From Casimicrobiaceae bacterium (GTDB lineage Bacteria; Pseudomonadota; Gammaproteobacteria; Burkholderiales; Casimicrobiaceae): DNA of 64,000 bases. The stretch covers positions 1 to 64,000 of the forward strand of contig JAPKHK010000009.1 of NCBI GenBank assembly GCA_026646885.1. Reading direction: 5' to 3'. The notes below the pieces were generated by a model that saw only the letters and a list, made by a program, of their open reading frames with translations, was not told the origin of the DNA and made no database searches. Shown piece after piece: positions 8,848 through 19,466 of the stretch. How positions within the stretch are numbered: the stretch's first letter is position 1; each line of letters begins with the position of its first letter. The position numbers and the translations under genes were made by a program.

Positions 8848-9831
8848 CTACACGACCTTCGCGCGCAGCAGGTCGTGGGTATTAAGCGCGCCGACGAGGC
8901 GCCGCTCGGAATCGATTACCAGGAGCTGCGTGACGCGATGGTTCTCCATCAGCGATACCGCATCGACTGCTAGCTGGTCCGGACCTATGGTGCGCGGGCG
9001 GTGAGTCATGTAGTCGCTGACCTTGCTTCCGGCGAAATCGCTGACTTTGCCCAGACAGCGGCGCAAGTCACCGTCGGTGAAGATGCCCGCGACCTGGCCG
9101 CGAGCATCGAGCACCGCGGTCATGCCCATGCCTTTGCCAGTGATTTCCATGATCGCATCGGCGAGGCTCGCCTCGAAGGAAACCACGGGTAGCGCCACGC
9201 CGCTACGCATTACGTCGCGTACGTGGGTCAATAGCCGCCGACCCAGTGCGCCGCCAGGATGCGAGCGAGCAAAATCCTCGGCTGAGAAGCCGCGTGCATC
9301 AAGCAGTGCCAGGGCCAGCGCATCGCCCATGGCCAGGGCCGCGGTCGTGCTTGCGGTGGGCGCCAGCCCCAAGGGGCAGGCCTCGGCATCGACCGCGGTG
9401 TTGAGATGAACGTCGGCCGCTTGCGCCAGGGACGATTCGGGTCTGCCCGTCAGGGCGATGATGCGCGCTCCCTGGCGCCGTACGTGCGGAACGATCTCAA
9501 GGATTTCGGCCACTTCCCCGGAGTTTGAAAGGGCGATGAAAACGTCCTGCGCGGTAATCATCCCCAGGTCGCCGTGGCTCGCCTCCGCGGGATGGACAAA
9601 GAAGGCTGGCGTACCAGTGCTCGCCAGCGTGGAGGCAATCTTCCGGGAAATATGGCCCGATTTCCCCATGCCGCTCACCACCACCCGCCCTGGGCATTGG
9701 AGCACCAGTTGCACCGCCGCGAGGAACGATCCATCTAACCGCTCCACCAGCGCGCGGATCCCGGCCGCTTCGGTGAGCAGCACTTCACGCGCCAGTCTGA
9801 GTAGGCGCTCCGAATCGAGCGGAGTGGACAT
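8848..9831 (-). CDS. kdsD: Arabinose-5-phosphate isomerase KdsD
   Basis: KdsD makes arabinose-5-phosphate from ribulose-5-phosphate, the first step of KDO synthesis. The 327-aa protein from the ATG at 9831 has an N-terminal SIS sugar-isomerase domain (GMGKSGHISRKIASTLASTG) and two C-terminal CBS domains (for example FTDGDLRR and LLVIDSERRLVGALNTHDLL). The longer frame upstream is an antisense shadow of the antiporter. It heads the lpt-rpoN run and is divergent from the CPA2 antiporter across 93 bases. Confidence 0.95.
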   Translation of the reverse strand: MSTPLDSERLLRLAREVLLTEAAGIRALVERLDGSFLAAVQLVLQCPGRVVVSGMGKSGHISRKIASTLASTGTPAFFVHPAEASHGDLGMITAQDVFIALSNSGEVAEILEIVPHVRRQGARIIALTGRPESSLAQAADVHLNTAVDAEACPLGLAPTASTTAALAMGDALALALLDARGFSAEDFARSHPGGALGRRLLTHVRDVMRSGVALPVVSFEASLADAIMEITGKGMGMTAVLDARGQVAGIFTDGDLRRCLGKVSDFAGSKVSDYMTHRPRTIGPDQLAVDAVSLMENHRVTQLLVIDSERRLVGALNTHDLLRAKVV

Positions 9832-9924
9832 GTTGAAAGTATACCGTGTGCCGGGGCCGGGGCGCAGCTTGCGGCCGCACGCCCGCATGGTACATTCGCA
9901 AGAAGCACCCCTGCCGGTACCGTC

Positions 9925-11895
9925 ATGCCTCAAACGCTGCAAATCATCCTGATTCTGCTTGCCACGGCAGTTGTGGTCGTGGTCCTTTGCCGGCAACTCA
10001 AGCTGCCGCCGGTGTTGGGTTACTTGGTGGTCGGTATCGCGGTTGGCCCGCATGCCTTGGCTTGGGTCCCGGATACGCACCAAACAAGGTACCTCGCCGA
10101 GTTCGGTGTAGTCTTCCTCATGTTCAGCATCGGGCTGGAGTTCTCGTTGCCGCAGCTCAAGGCCATGCGGCGCAGTGTGTTTGGTCTGGGTGCGGCGCAG
10201 GTACTGGTCACCGTGGGCGTGACTCTGGCGCTGTGCGGGGTGGCCGGCTACGACTGGCGCATGGGAGTGGCACTGGGCGGTGCGCTGGCCATGTCTTCCA
10301 CGGCGATCGTTAGCAAGATGCTCGCCGAGCGCATGGAGATCAACACGGCCCACGGGCGCGACGCTATGGGCGTGCTTCTGTTCCAGGATTTGGCGGTGGT
10401 ACCGCTGCTCATCGTCGTGCCGGCGCTCGCCGCACCGGTCGAGACCTTGGCAATGAATCTGCTGACCGCTGCCATCAAGGCTACCGTGGCGTTGGCCTTG
10501 ATCTTGGTGTTCGGACAGCGCCTGGTGCGCGACTGGTTTCATCTGGTCGCTCGGCAGCGCTCCAGCGAGCTGTTCATGCTCAACGTGCTGCTGATCACTT
10601 TGGGGCTGGCAGCATTGACCGAATTGGCCGGTTTGTCCTTGGCTTTGGGCGCTTTTGTCGCGGGCATGCTGATTGCCGAGACAGAATACCGATATCAGGT
10701 CGAGGAGGACATCAAGCCGTTTCGCGACGTGTTGCTTGGCCTCTTCTTCGTCACCATGGGGATGCTGCTCGATCTAGGGGCAGTGTTCTCGAATTGGGGC
10801 TGGGTGCTGCTAGGCCTCGTGCTGCCGGTGGCGTTCAAGCTCGCCTTGGTGGTCGCGCTGGCGCGCGCGTTTGGCGCCAATTTGGGTGCCGCAATGCGCA
10901 CGGGATTCTATTTGGCGCAGGCCGGTGAGTTCGCTTTCGTGTTGCTGGCTCAGGCGAGCAGCCTGCAAATCGTCGATCCGCAGGTCACGCAAATCGTGCT
11001 TGCCGCCATGCTGCTTTCAATGCTGACGGCGCCGCTGGTCATCCAATATGCCGACCCGCTGGCCCGGCGCCTCACCGCTAACGATTGGCTGGCCCGTGCG
11101 GCGGAATTGCACCAGATCGCCGTCCAGACCATGGCCCGCCAGGACCACGTGATCATCTGCGGCTTTGGCCGTTCAGGGCAGAACTTGGCACGGCTCCTCG
11201 AACAGCAATCGATCCGCTACATCGCGCTGGATTCAGATCCGCAGCGGGTGCGCGAAGCTGCTGCCGAGGGCGGCAGCGTGGTTTATGGCGACGCCGGCCG
11301 TCGCGAAGCCTTGATGGCGGCAGGGCTCACGAAAGCACGCGCGGTGTCGGTGACCTACGCCGACGTGCCGTCCGCGCTCAAGGTCATTCATCACGTGCAC
11401 GCCGTTCGTCCGGATCTGCCAGTCATCGTGCGCACGCGTGACGACGTCGATCTCGATCGCCTGCTCAAGGCGGGTGCGGCCGAGGTGGTGCCGGAAGTCC
11501 TGGAGGGTTCCTTGATGCTCGCCTCGCATTCGCTGCTATTGCTTGGCGTGCCCCTGAATCGCGTGCTCAAGCTCATACGCGCCGTGCGCGAGGAACGATA
11601 CGGTCTTTTTCGCGGCTTTTTTCACGGCAGCAGCGACGGCGCGGATGCCGCAGAGAATCTGCAGCCAAGGCTACATTCGGTGCTGCTGCCCGAAGGAGCC
11701 TACGCCGTTGATCGAAGGCTTGCCGAATTGCAGCTCGAGGGCCTGGTCGAAGTGACCGGGGTGCGGCGGCGCAACGCACGATTGGGGCGGCCTGACGCCG
11801 ATTTCCTGTTCGAGCCGGGCGATCTCGTCGTGCTGTTGGGGCGCCCGGAGGATCTGCTGCTGGCTGAAAGGCGGCTGCTGGAGGCGGCAGACTGA
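9925..11895 (+). CDS. CPA2-family monovalent cation:proton antiporter with RCK domain (KefB/KefC/YbaL-like)
   Basis: This is a 656-aa membrane antiporter. The first 390 or so residues form about 12 membrane helices of the Na+/H+ exchanger fold. An RCK_N/TrkA-N Rossmann domain follows (HVIICGFGRSGQNLARLL), then an RCK_C domain (about residues 560-650). Such proteins export K+ or Na+ in exchange for protons, gated by nucleotide or glutathione adducts. The specific ion cannot be told from sequence. It is divergent from kdsD and is followed by the mla operon about 120 bases downstream. Confidence 0.9.
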   Translation: MPQTLQIILILLATAVVVVVLCRQLKLPPVLGYLVVGIAVGPHALAWVPDTHQTRYLAEFGVVFLMFSIGLEFSLPQLKAMRRSVFGLGAAQVLVTVGVTLALCGVAGYDWRMGVALGGALAMSSTAIVSKMLAERMEINTAHGRDAMGVLLFQDLAVVPLLIVVPALAAPVETLAMNLLTAAIKATVALALILVFGQRLVRDWFHLVARQRSSELFMLNVLLITLGLAALTELAGLSLALGAFVAGMLIAETEYRYQVEEDIKPFRDVLLGLFFVTMGMLLDLGAVFSNWGWVLLGLVLPVAFKLALVVALARAFGANLGAAMRTGFYLAQAGEFAFVLLAQASSLQIVDPQVTQIVLAAMLLSMLTAPLVIQYADPLARRLTANDWLARAAELHQIAVQTMARQDHVIICGFGRSGQNLARLLEQQSIRYIALDSDPQRVREAAAEGGSVVYGDAGRREALMAAGLTKARAVSVTYADVPSALKVIHHVHAVRPDLPVIVRTRDDVDLDRLLKAGAAEVVPEVLEGSLMLASHSLLLLGVPLNRVLKLIRAVREERYGLFRGFFHGSSDGADAAENLQPRLHSVLLPEGAYAVDRRLAELQLEGLVEVTGVRRRNARLGRPDADFLFEPGDLVVLLGRPEDLLLAERRLLEAAD

Positions 11896-12019
11896 GTCGC
11901 CCCGGCCGCGGCCGGGAGTGGCAAGTTGCAGAATCTTCCATGGCCGGCGCGATTGTCTGAACCCGGCCGACCCGCTAAAATTCATCCTTCTCGCCCCTGT
12001 CTCAGAACAAGCTCAAGAC

Positions 12020-12829
12020 GTGAGTGAATCCACCGACGACTTGGTCGTGCTGCGGGAGCTTGCCTTCGCCTACGGAGAACGGCAGGTTCTGCACGATATC
12101 AACCTGCGCATCCCGCGCGGGAAGGTGGTCGCCATAATGGGGGGGAGTGGTTGCGGCAAGACCACCATTCTGCGGCTTATCGGCGGGCAGTTGCGTCCAT
12201 CTCAGGGAGAGCTGCAAGTGGCGGGCCGGGTCGTTGCCGAACTTGACCGAGACGGCCTCTACGCGTTGCGCCGCAAGATCGGCATGCTGTTCCAGTTCGG
12301 CGCTTTGTTCACCGACATGTCGGTATTCGACAACGTCGCCTTCCCCATGCGCGAGCACACCGAACTACCGGAGGAGATCATCCGGGACTTGGTCCTGCTC
12401 AAGCTGCATGCTGTTGGCTTACGCGGTGCGGCGCAGTTGCGTCCTTCCGAGCTTTCCGGTGGAATGGCGCGGCGCGTGGCGTTGGCGCGGGCGATTGCCC
12501 TTGATCCCATGCTGGTGATGTATGACGAACCGTTCGCCGGACTCGACCCGATCTCCCTGGGTGTGGTTGGACAGCTGATTCGCCGTTTGAACGACGCGTT
12601 GGGAATTACCTCGGTGGTGGTGACACATGATATCTACGAGTCACTCAAGATCGTCGACTACATCTACTTTATTTCCGATGGCAGGGTGGTGGCGAGCGGT
12701 GCTCCCAGCGAGGTGCGCAGTTCGATCCTGCCATTCGTGCATCAATTCGTGAACGGTGAACCGGATGGCCCGGTACCTTTCCACTACCCTGCTGCCCCCA
12801 TGGCCGAGGAGCTGATGAATGTCGGCTAG
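12020..12829 (+). CDS. mlaF: Phospholipid ABC transporter ATP-binding protein MlaF
   Basis: This is the ATPase of the Mla system, which returns misplaced phospholipids from the outer to the inner membrane. The GTG at 12020 gives a 269-aa protein, the same length as E. coli MlaF; the frame upstream to 11918 is not conserved. Walker A is GGSGCGKTT, the signature is [14 protein letters not shown] and Walker B is [11 protein letters not shown]. It overlaps mlaE by 11 bases and begins a run of six tightly packed mla genes. Confidence 0.94.
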   Translation: MSESTDDLVVLRELAFAYGERQVLHDINLRIPRGKVVAIMGGSGCGKTTILRLIGGQLRPSQGELQVAGRVVAELDRDGLYALRRKIGMLFQFGALFTDMSVFDNVAFPMREHTELPEEIIRDLVLLKLHAVGLRGAAQLRPSELSGGMARRVALARAIALDPMLVMYDEPFAGLDPISLGVVGQLIRRLNDALGITSVVVTHDIYESLKIVDYIYFISDGRVVASGAPSEVRSSILPFVHQFVNGEPDGPVPFHYPAAPMAEELMNVG

Positions 12830-13631
12830 CGGAGAACCGGCACTGGCCCAGTGGCTGCGGCGCATCGGCGGCGTGGTCGTCGACGCCATTGTGCGCCTGG
12901 GGTTCGCGGCACGCTTCGCGGTGGCGGTAGTCGCTCATTCAGACAGCGCTTTTCGCCGTTTTCCTCTGACTTTGCGGGAGATTTATTTCGCCGGCGTGCT
13001 TTCGCTCGTGATCATCGGCGTGTCCGGGATGTTCGTGGGCATGGTGCTGGGTTTGCAGGGTTATGACATCTTGGAACGGTATGGTTCCTCGGAGGCGCTC
13101 GGCGTTCTGGTGGCGCTTTCTCTGGTCCGCGAACTCGGACCCGTGGTGGCTGCGCTGCTTTTTGCCAGTCGCGCCGGTTCGGCCATCACCGCCGAGATTG
13201 GACTGATGAAGGCAACAGAGCAGCTTTCCGCGATGGAGATGATGGCAGTCGATCCGATTGCGCGTGTCGTGGCGCCTCGTTTCTGGGGAGGCGTCATTTC
13301 CATGCCGATACTCGGGTTACTGTTCAGCACCATGGGTATTTTTGGTGGGTACCTGGTTGGTGTGAAATTGATCGGGATCGACGCTGGGGCGTTCTGGGGC
13401 CAGATGCAGTCGGCCGTGGATTTCCAGCGCGACATCCTCAACGGCGTGATCAAGAGCCTGGTGTTTGGGGCGGCGGTGTCGCTGATCGCGGTCTTCGAGG
13501 GGTATGATGCGCCACCGACTGCGGAGGGCGTCTCTGGAGCGACCACGCGTACCGTGGTGGCATCCTCGCTGGCCATTCTGGGTCTGGACTTCATTTTGAC
13601 GGTTTTCATGTTTCGGGGGATTGGCGTATGA
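12819..13631 (+). CDS. mlaE: Phospholipid ABC transporter permease MlaE
   Basis: This is an inner-membrane permease of 270 aa with five to six helices and the MlaE-family segments [18 protein letters not shown] and [26 protein letters not shown] (quoted in part). It couples MlaF ATP hydrolysis to lipid movement through the MlaD ring. It overlaps mlaF at its start and mlaD at its end (ATGA-type overlap), so translation is probably coupled. Confidence 0.95.
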   Translation: MSASGEPALAQWLRRIGGVVVDAIVRLGFAARFAVAVVAHSDSAFRRFPLTLREIYFAGVLSLVIIGVSGMFVGMVLGLQGYDILERYGSSEALGVLVALSLVRELGPVVAALLFASRAGSAITAEIGLMKATEQLSAMEMMAVDPIARVVAPRFWGGVISMPILGLLFSTMGIFGGYLVGVKLIGIDAGAFWGQMQSAVDFQRDILNGVIKSLVFGAAVSLIAVFEGYDAPPTAEGVSGATTRTVVASSLAILGLDFILTVFMFRGIGV

Positions 13632-14098
13632 ATCGCTCCACCATCGACCTCTGGGTGGGCATCTTCGTGACCATGGGGATCGCGGCGATCTTCTTCATGG
13701 CACTCAAGGTCGGCAATCTCGCATCTTTCAACTCCGCGCCCGGTTACCTGTTGGAGGCGCGCTTCCACAACATCGGCGGACTCAAGGCCCGCGCTCCGGT
13801 GAAAAGCGCTGGGGTTCGCGTCGGGCGTGTGGAGTCGATCGCTTTGGACAACGAGAACTTCGAGGCGGTGGTCACGTTGCGCGTCGACGAAAAGTTTAGC
13901 TTCACCCGAGATACCATCGCCTCGATACTCACCTCCGGACTCCTGGGCGAACAGTATGTCGGCTTGGACGCCGGCGGTGATCCACAGATGCTCAAAGCGG
14001 GTGACCGGATCGGCAAGACGCAGGATGCGTTCGTGATGGAGAAACTGATCGGCCAGTTCCTGTTTAGCAAAGCGGCCGAGGGTGGAGGCGGCAAATGA
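13628..14098 (+). CDS. mlaD: Outer-membrane lipid asymmetry protein MlaD (MCE domain)
   Basis: MlaD is a substrate-binding MCE protein anchored in the inner membrane that forms a hexameric ring on MlaE. It is 156 aa with one N-terminal transmembrane helix (about residues 6-26) and an MCE domain ([19 protein letters not shown]). The C-terminus is short, as in most betaproteobacterial MlaD. It overlaps both neighbours by four bases. Confidence 0.95.
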   Translation: MNRSTIDLWVGIFVTMGIAAIFFMALKVGNLASFNSAPGYLLEARFHNIGGLKARAPVKSAGVRVGRVESIALDNENFEAVVTLRVDEKFSFTRDTIASILTSGLLGEQYVGLDAGGDPQMLKAGDRIGKTQDAFVMEKLIGQFLFSKAAEGGGGK

Positions 14099-14784
14099 AG
14101 GCGAAATGCGCGGCATTGGCGTTTTCGTTGCTGCTTGGCGGTTGCGCCACCGGGCAACACCGGGCGGATCCCCTGGAGCCCTTGAACCGGGTCATGTTCG
14201 ATTTCAATGAGGCGACTGACCGGGTGGTCATGAAGCCTGCCGCTGAGGCTTATGTGGCGGTCACGCCGGTGCCAGTGCGCAAGGGCATCAACAACTTCTT
14301 TGGCAATCTCCAGGACATGGTCAGTTTCGTCAATGACCTGCTGCAGGGCAAGGGCGCCAAGGCGGCCAACGATTTCACGCGCGTGGCGCTCAATTCCACC
14401 TTCGGTCTCCTGGGGCTGCTGGACATTGCCAGCGAGGCCGGCATCGAACGCGGCGAGGAGGATTTCGGACAAACCTTGGGCGCTTGGGGTGTCGGGCCTG
14501 GACCTTACCTGGTGTTGCCCTTCTTTGGCCCGAGCGACGTGCGCGACGGCATAGGCCTGGCGGTCGATACCTTGACCCATCCGAACGGCCAGGTCGAGAG
14601 CGTTGCTGAGCGCAACACCGCGAGCGCGCTTCGCCTGCTCAATGCGCGCGCTAACTTGCTTTCGACGGAGAAACTGCTCGAACAGGCGGCGCTGGACAAA
14701 TACACTTTCCTGCGTGGCGCTTACTTGCAGAGGCGCCAGAGCTTGGTGTATGACGGCAAGCCGCCCAAGGACAGCGACGAGTGA
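14095..14784 (+). CDS. mlaA: MlaA (VacJ) outer-membrane lipoprotein
   Basis: This lipoprotein of 229 aa removes phospholipids from the outer leaflet of the outer membrane. The signal peptide ends in the lipobox LLGGC (lipidated Cys about residue 18). The VacJ-family start of the mature domain, DPLEPLNRVMFDFNEATDRVV, follows. In enterobacteria mlaA is at a distant locus; here it lies inside the operon between mlaD and mlaC, so all components are co-transcribed. This arrangement is common in betaproteobacteria. Confidence 0.95.
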   Translation: MKAKCAALAFSLLLGGCATGQHRADPLEPLNRVMFDFNEATDRVVMKPAAEAYVAVTPVPVRKGINNFFGNLQDMVSFVNDLLQGKGAKAANDFTRVALNSTFGLLGLLDIASEAGIERGEEDFGQTLGAWGVGPGPYLVLPFFGPSDVRDGIGLAVDTLTHPNGQVESVAERNTASALRLLNARANLLSTEKLLEQAALDKYTFLRGAYLQRRQSLVYDGKPPKDSDE

Positions 14785-14795
14785 GGAGCGAGAAG

Positions 14796-15425
14796 ATGAA
14801 GGAAGGGAAGACCACGGTACGGGACTGGCTGCTGGGGCTCTGTGTAGCGCTCCTGGCTTGCGGTACGGCGCTGGCGCAAACGGCGCCGGACGCGCTGGTC
14901 AAAGATGTGGCCGCTGTAGTGCTGAACGTCATCAAGGCGGACAAAGAAATCCAAGGGGGCAACCAGAAAAGACTCAACGAGGCGCTCGATGCCAAGCTTT
15001 TGCCTCATTTTGACTTCGCGCGCATGACGGCGCTGGCGATGGGTCGAAGCTGGAACAAGGCCAGCGCGGCGCAGCAGCAGCAGCTCACGGCTGAATTTCG
15101 GACCCTACTGGTGCGCACCTATGCAGGCGCGTTGGCTAACTACCAGGATCACCGCATCGAGGTCAAACCGCTGCGCATGCAGCCTTCGGATACCGATGTG
15201 ACTGTGCGCACGGCGGTGGTCCAACCGGGAGGGCAGCCCATTGCCATTGACTACAGCATGGCGAAAAACGGCGATACCTGGAAGGCCTACGACGTCGTTG
15301 TCGGGGGAGTCAGCCTGGTTACGAACTACCGGGATGAATTCAACAATATGGTTCGTGACGTTGGTGTGGACGGTTTGATCAAGGCACTCGCTGACAAGAA
15401 TCGGGCCAGCGGACAGAAGAAATGA
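14796..15425 (+). CDS. mlaC: Periplasmic phospholipid carrier MlaC
   Basis: MlaC ferries phospholipid between MlaA and MlaD. The ATG at 14796 is preceded by GAGGAG about nine bases upstream and gives 209 aa with a clean signal peptide (cleavage after ACGTALA). A GTG at 14781 would add five residues and overlap the mlaA stop. The MlaC-family core includes DFARMTALAMGRSWNKA and SGQKK at the end. It overlaps mlaB by four bases. Confidence 0.93.
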   Translation: MKEGKTTVRDWLLGLCVALLACGTALAQTAPDALVKDVAAVVLNVIKADKEIQGGNQKRLNEALDAKLLPHFDFARMTALAMGRSWNKASAAQQQQLTAEFRTLLVRTYAGALANYQDHRIEVKPLRMQPSDTDVTVRTAVVQPGGQPIAIDYSMAKNGDTWKAYDVVVGGVSLVTNYRDEFNNMVRDVGVDGLIKALADKNRASGQKK

Positions 15426-15706
15426 TCGAAGAACACGAAGGCGTGTGGCAGATCCATGGTGCGGTGACCATGGACACGGCCAGCGCCCTGCTGCTCGAAG
15501 CCGAGGTAATCTGGCAGGCCGAGGGTGTGCGCGTCGACCTCGCCGGTGTTAGTGACGCCGACTCCGCCGCGGTAGCCGTTCTTCTGGCCTGGCGCCGCAG
15601 GGCGAAGCAGTTGGGGAAGAAAATTGACTTCCTGAACGCGACTGAAAGTGTGCGTTCACTTGCAACGCTGTACGACGTTTCTCCGTTGCTTTTCCCCGAG
15701 CAGTGA
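15422..15706 (+). CDS. mlaB: MlaB, STAS-domain component of the Mla transporter
   Basis: This is a 94-aa cytoplasmic STAS-domain protein that binds MlaF and stabilises the transporter. The central VRVDLAGVSDADSAAVAVLLAW matches the STAS motif around the conserved serine. It is the last gene of the mlaFEDACB operon. No T-rich terminator is evident in the first 100 bases after its stop. Confidence 0.92.
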   Translation: MIEEHEGVWQIHGAVTMDTASALLLEAEVIWQAEGVRVDLAGVSDADSAAVAVLLAWRRRAKQLGKKIDFLNATESVRSLATLYDVSPLLFPEQ

Positions 15707-15781
15707 CGGCGTTTGCGCCAGTCGCTTTCAACAAGATCATGGACATATGAGGGCCGGCCCGCTCAAGTGGTGGGCATTCGC

Positions 15782-15806
15782 ATTTCCGATCGTCCACGTC
15801 GGAAAT
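15782..15806. repeat. Perfect 8-bp inverted repeat in the mlaB-ABC intergenic region
   Basis: ATTTCCGA, nine bases, TCGGAAAT. It lies 75 bases after mlaB in a gap of 600 bases. It could be an operator or a factor-binding site. It lacks a T-run, so it is not an obvious terminator. Confidence 0.5.
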
Positions 15807-16008
15807 AAACTTGAGTATCCTGTGCGGAAATAATAGCCCGATCGGGGTCGATTCGTGGCATTTTGGCAACGCGGCGAGGGCGCTCCCAAAACGCGATAGC
15901 GTGTGCTTACAAGCAAGTGGCTTGCGGTAGCCTGTATCGTTTTCTTGGGCCTGGCGATAACCAGCGGTAGTACATGTGCAAACAGGTAATCAATTGACTT
16001 GTATAGTA

Positions 16009-16036
16009 TTTACTGGACAGACTTGTGCTTGATACT
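16009..16036 (+). promoter_or_regulatory. Candidate sigma-70 promoter for the structured RNA at 16043-16181
   Basis: A -35-like TTTACT (16009-16014) and a -10-like GATACT (16031-16036) are separated by 16 bases. Both deviate from consensus. The local sequence is A/T-richer than its surroundings. The predicted start is near 16043. Confidence 0.4.
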
Positions 16037-16042
16037 ACCAAT

Positions 16043-16181
16043 ATTTGGACCGCTGGGGGCTCGCGCAAATTGCCTTCAGGAAAAATTTTTTGCTTGCCCG
16101 GAGAGGCTCCGAGGCTTAAGATTGGGGGGTCTCCTGTCAGGCAATTGTTGCCGACCCCGCTTAGGCGGGGTTTCTTTTTTT
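16043..16181 (+). ncRNA. Candidate small structured RNA ending in an intrinsic terminator
   Basis: No ORF fills this part of the 600-base gap between mlaB and the ABC exporter. The segment has an 8-bp closing stem AATTGCCT (16068-16075)/AGGCAATT (16139-16146), an internal hairpin CGGAG-AGG-CTCCG (16099-16111) extended by GCC/GGC, and a canonical terminator at the end. It could be a free small RNA or a terminated leader of the ABC genes. No known RNA family was recognised; it does not look like 6S RNA or a common riboswitch. Confidence 0.45.
16154..16181 (+). terminator. Strong intrinsic terminator
   Basis: A 7-bp stem ACCCCGC/GCGGGGT with loop TTAG is followed by TTCTTTTTTT. It is 125 bases upstream of the ABC ATPase start, so it ends a transcript coming from the left, either mla read-through or the candidate small RNA. 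Confidence 0.85.
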
Positions 16182-16305
16182 GTAGGGCGGCAATTGCTCG
16201 AAAGCGGCAAATTTCAGCGTGTTATGATCCGCCACCTTGGCCAAGCGATCGATGTCGTCGATTCGCTGTGCGTTCCGTGATCGTTTCCGATCTTCTCTTT
16301 CTGCG

Positions 16306-17199
16306 ATGACTGCCGCCGTCGCCATACATGGCCTCGAGAAATCCTTCGGCAAACTCAAGGCCCTCGACGCCGTGGATCTATGCGTCGAGGCGGGGGAATT
16401 TTTCGGACTATTGGGCCCCAATGGTGCCGGCAAGACCACGCTGATCAGCGTCCTGGCAGGCCTCGCGCGCGCCGATCGCGGCCAGGCGCTCATTCATGGG
16501 CGCGATGTCGTCCGTGACTTCCGCGAGGCCAGGAGACTTTTGGGCGTGGTGCCGCAGGAACTGGTGTTCGACCCCTTTTTCACCGTACGGGAAACCCTGC
16601 GCTTCCAGTCCGGCTACTTCGGTATCCGCCGCAACGACGATTGGATCGACGAACTCCTGACGCGCCTCGACCTTCGAGACAAGGCAGACATCAACATGCG
16701 GGCACTCTCGGGGGGTATGAAGCGGCGCGTGCTCGTGGCGCAGGCGCTGGTCCACAAGCCTCCCGTGATCGTGCTCGACGAGCCCACGGCCGGAGTGGAT
16801 GTCGAGCTTCGCCAGACTCTCTGGGCATTTATCCAGAAGCTCAACGCGGCGGGCCATACGATTATCCTCACGACTCACTACCTCGAGGAAGCACAGGCGC
16901 TCTGCGGGCGCATCGCCATGCTCAAAGCCGGCCGGATCGTCGCTCTGGACACCGTGCCGCGCCTCTTGGAGCAGTTTCGCGCCCTCAAGGCATGTTTGCG
17001 CGCCGCGAAGCTTCCAGCGCCCTGGGGGGCGGTCGCGACCGTGCGTGTTGCTGGCGACTGGATAGTGCCCCTGCGCGACTATGGCGACCTCGAACGCCTC
17101 TTGGCCGACTGTCGCGCGGCCGGCATTGCCATAAGCGAACTCGCGCTCGAGGCGGCCGACCTCGAAGATATCTTCTTGCGTATCATGGAGACGCACTGA
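16306..17199 (+). CDS. ABC transporter ATP-binding protein (YadG/CcmA type)
   Basis: This is a 297-aa ATPase of an ABC-2 exporter. Walker [10 protein letters not shown], signature LSGGMKRR and Walker B VIVLDEPTAGVD are present, followed by a C-terminal extension of about 80 residues typical of YadG-like ATPases. The ATG at 16306 was chosen over an upstream one at 16237, whose extra residues are not conserved. The permease gene starts 2 bases after its stop. The substrate is unknown. The pair sits between mla and ibaG-murA, a position occupied in many betaproteobacteria. Confidence 0.9.
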   Translation: MTAAVAIHGLEKSFGKLKALDAVDLCVEAGEFFGLLGPNGAGKTTLISVLAGLARADRGQALIHGRDVVRDFREARRLLGVVPQELVFDPFFTVRETLRFQSGYFGIRRNDDWIDELLTRLDLRDKADINMRALSGGMKRRVLVAQALVHKPPVIVLDEPTAGVDVELRQTLWAFIQKLNAAGHTIILTTHYLEEAQALCGRIAMLKAGRIVALDTVPRLLEQFRALKACLRAAKLPAPWGAVATVRVAGDWIVPLRDYGDLERLLADCRAAGIAISELALEAADLEDIFLRIMETH

Positions 17200-17201
17200 C
17201 T

Positions 17202-17963
17202 GTGGCGGACGGCTGGCTAACCCTTCTTCGCAAGGAAGTCCTGCGTTTCTGGAAGGTGAGCTTTCAGACCATACTCGCTCCGGTAGTTTCCGCACTGCTC
17301 TTCCTGCTCATTTTTGCGCACGTATTGGGCAATTCCGTTCGGGTCTATGGCGGTCAGGTCGGATACACCGACTTTCTTATGCCAGGCTTGGTAATGATGT
17401 CAGTGCTGCAAAACGCCTTTGCCAACAGCTCCTCCAGCCTCATCCAATCGAAGATCACCGGCAATTTAGTGTTCGTCCTCCTTCCCCCGTTCTCCCCGGT
17501 CGAGTTCTTTTTCGCCTACGTCCTTGCTGCAATCGCACGGGGTATTGCGGTAGGCCTTGGGGTTTACCTGGTCACGCTGCCCTTTGTCGATTTTCGCATG
17601 GCGGCGCCACAATGGATCATCGCTTTCGCCGCGCTGGGCGCGGGGGCGTTTGGCATGCTCGGTCTGATCGCCGGCATCTGGGCGGAGAAGTTCGACCAGC
17701 TCGCTGCTTTCCAGAACTTCGTGATTCTGCCGCTCACCTTTCTGTCTGGAGTTTTCTACTCCATCCATTCCTTGCCGCCGTTCTGGTATGGGATCTCCCA
17801 GTTCAATCCTGTCTTCTACCTGATCGACGGCTTCCGTCACGGCTTCTTTGGTGTGTCCGATGTTTCGCCGTTTCTGAGTGCCGGGGTCGGCCTGGCGACT
17901 TGCCTTGCCCTTACCGCGCTGACCTTGCATCTGCTCAAGACTGGATACAAACTTCGCAATTGA
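17202..17963 (+). CDS. ABC-2 type transporter permease (YadH type)
   Basis: This is an inner-membrane permease of about 253 aa with six predicted helices, starting at a GTG (17202) just after the ATPase stop. It has the ABC-2 features of an N-terminal amphipathic segment (LTLLRKEVLRFWKVSFQTI) and a late GVFYSIHSLPPFW motif typical of this family. The larger reading frame in which it lies begins far upstream inside the ATPase gene in another frame and is a shadow there. It pairs with the preceding ATPase to form an exporter of unknown substrate. Confidence 0.9.
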   Translation: MADGWLTLLRKEVLRFWKVSFQTILAPVVSALLFLLIFAHVLGNSVRVYGGQVGYTDFLMPGLVMMSVLQNAFANSSSSLIQSKITGNLVFVLLPPFSPVEFFFAYVLAAIARGIAVGLGVYLVTLPFVDFRMAAPQWIIAFAALGAGAFGMLGLIAGIWAEKFDQLAAFQNFVILPLTFLSGVFYSIHSLPPFWYGISQFNPVFYLIDGFRHGFFGVSDVSPFLSAGVGLATCLALTALTLHLLKTGYKLRN

Positions 17964-17973
17964 GGAGAAACTG

Positions 17974-19459
<1,486 letters not shown>

Positions 19460-19466
19460 GCCTGCC

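Noticed and set aside
16043-16181. 6S RNA or a known riboswitch
   Set aside because: It is shorter than 6S RNA, lacks the long closing stem with a central bubble, and no riboswitch core was recognised.
16641-17201. N-terminal extension of the ABC permease reading frame
   Set aside because: It runs in a different frame inside the ATPase gene. The permease begins at the GTG 17202 just after the ATPase stop.
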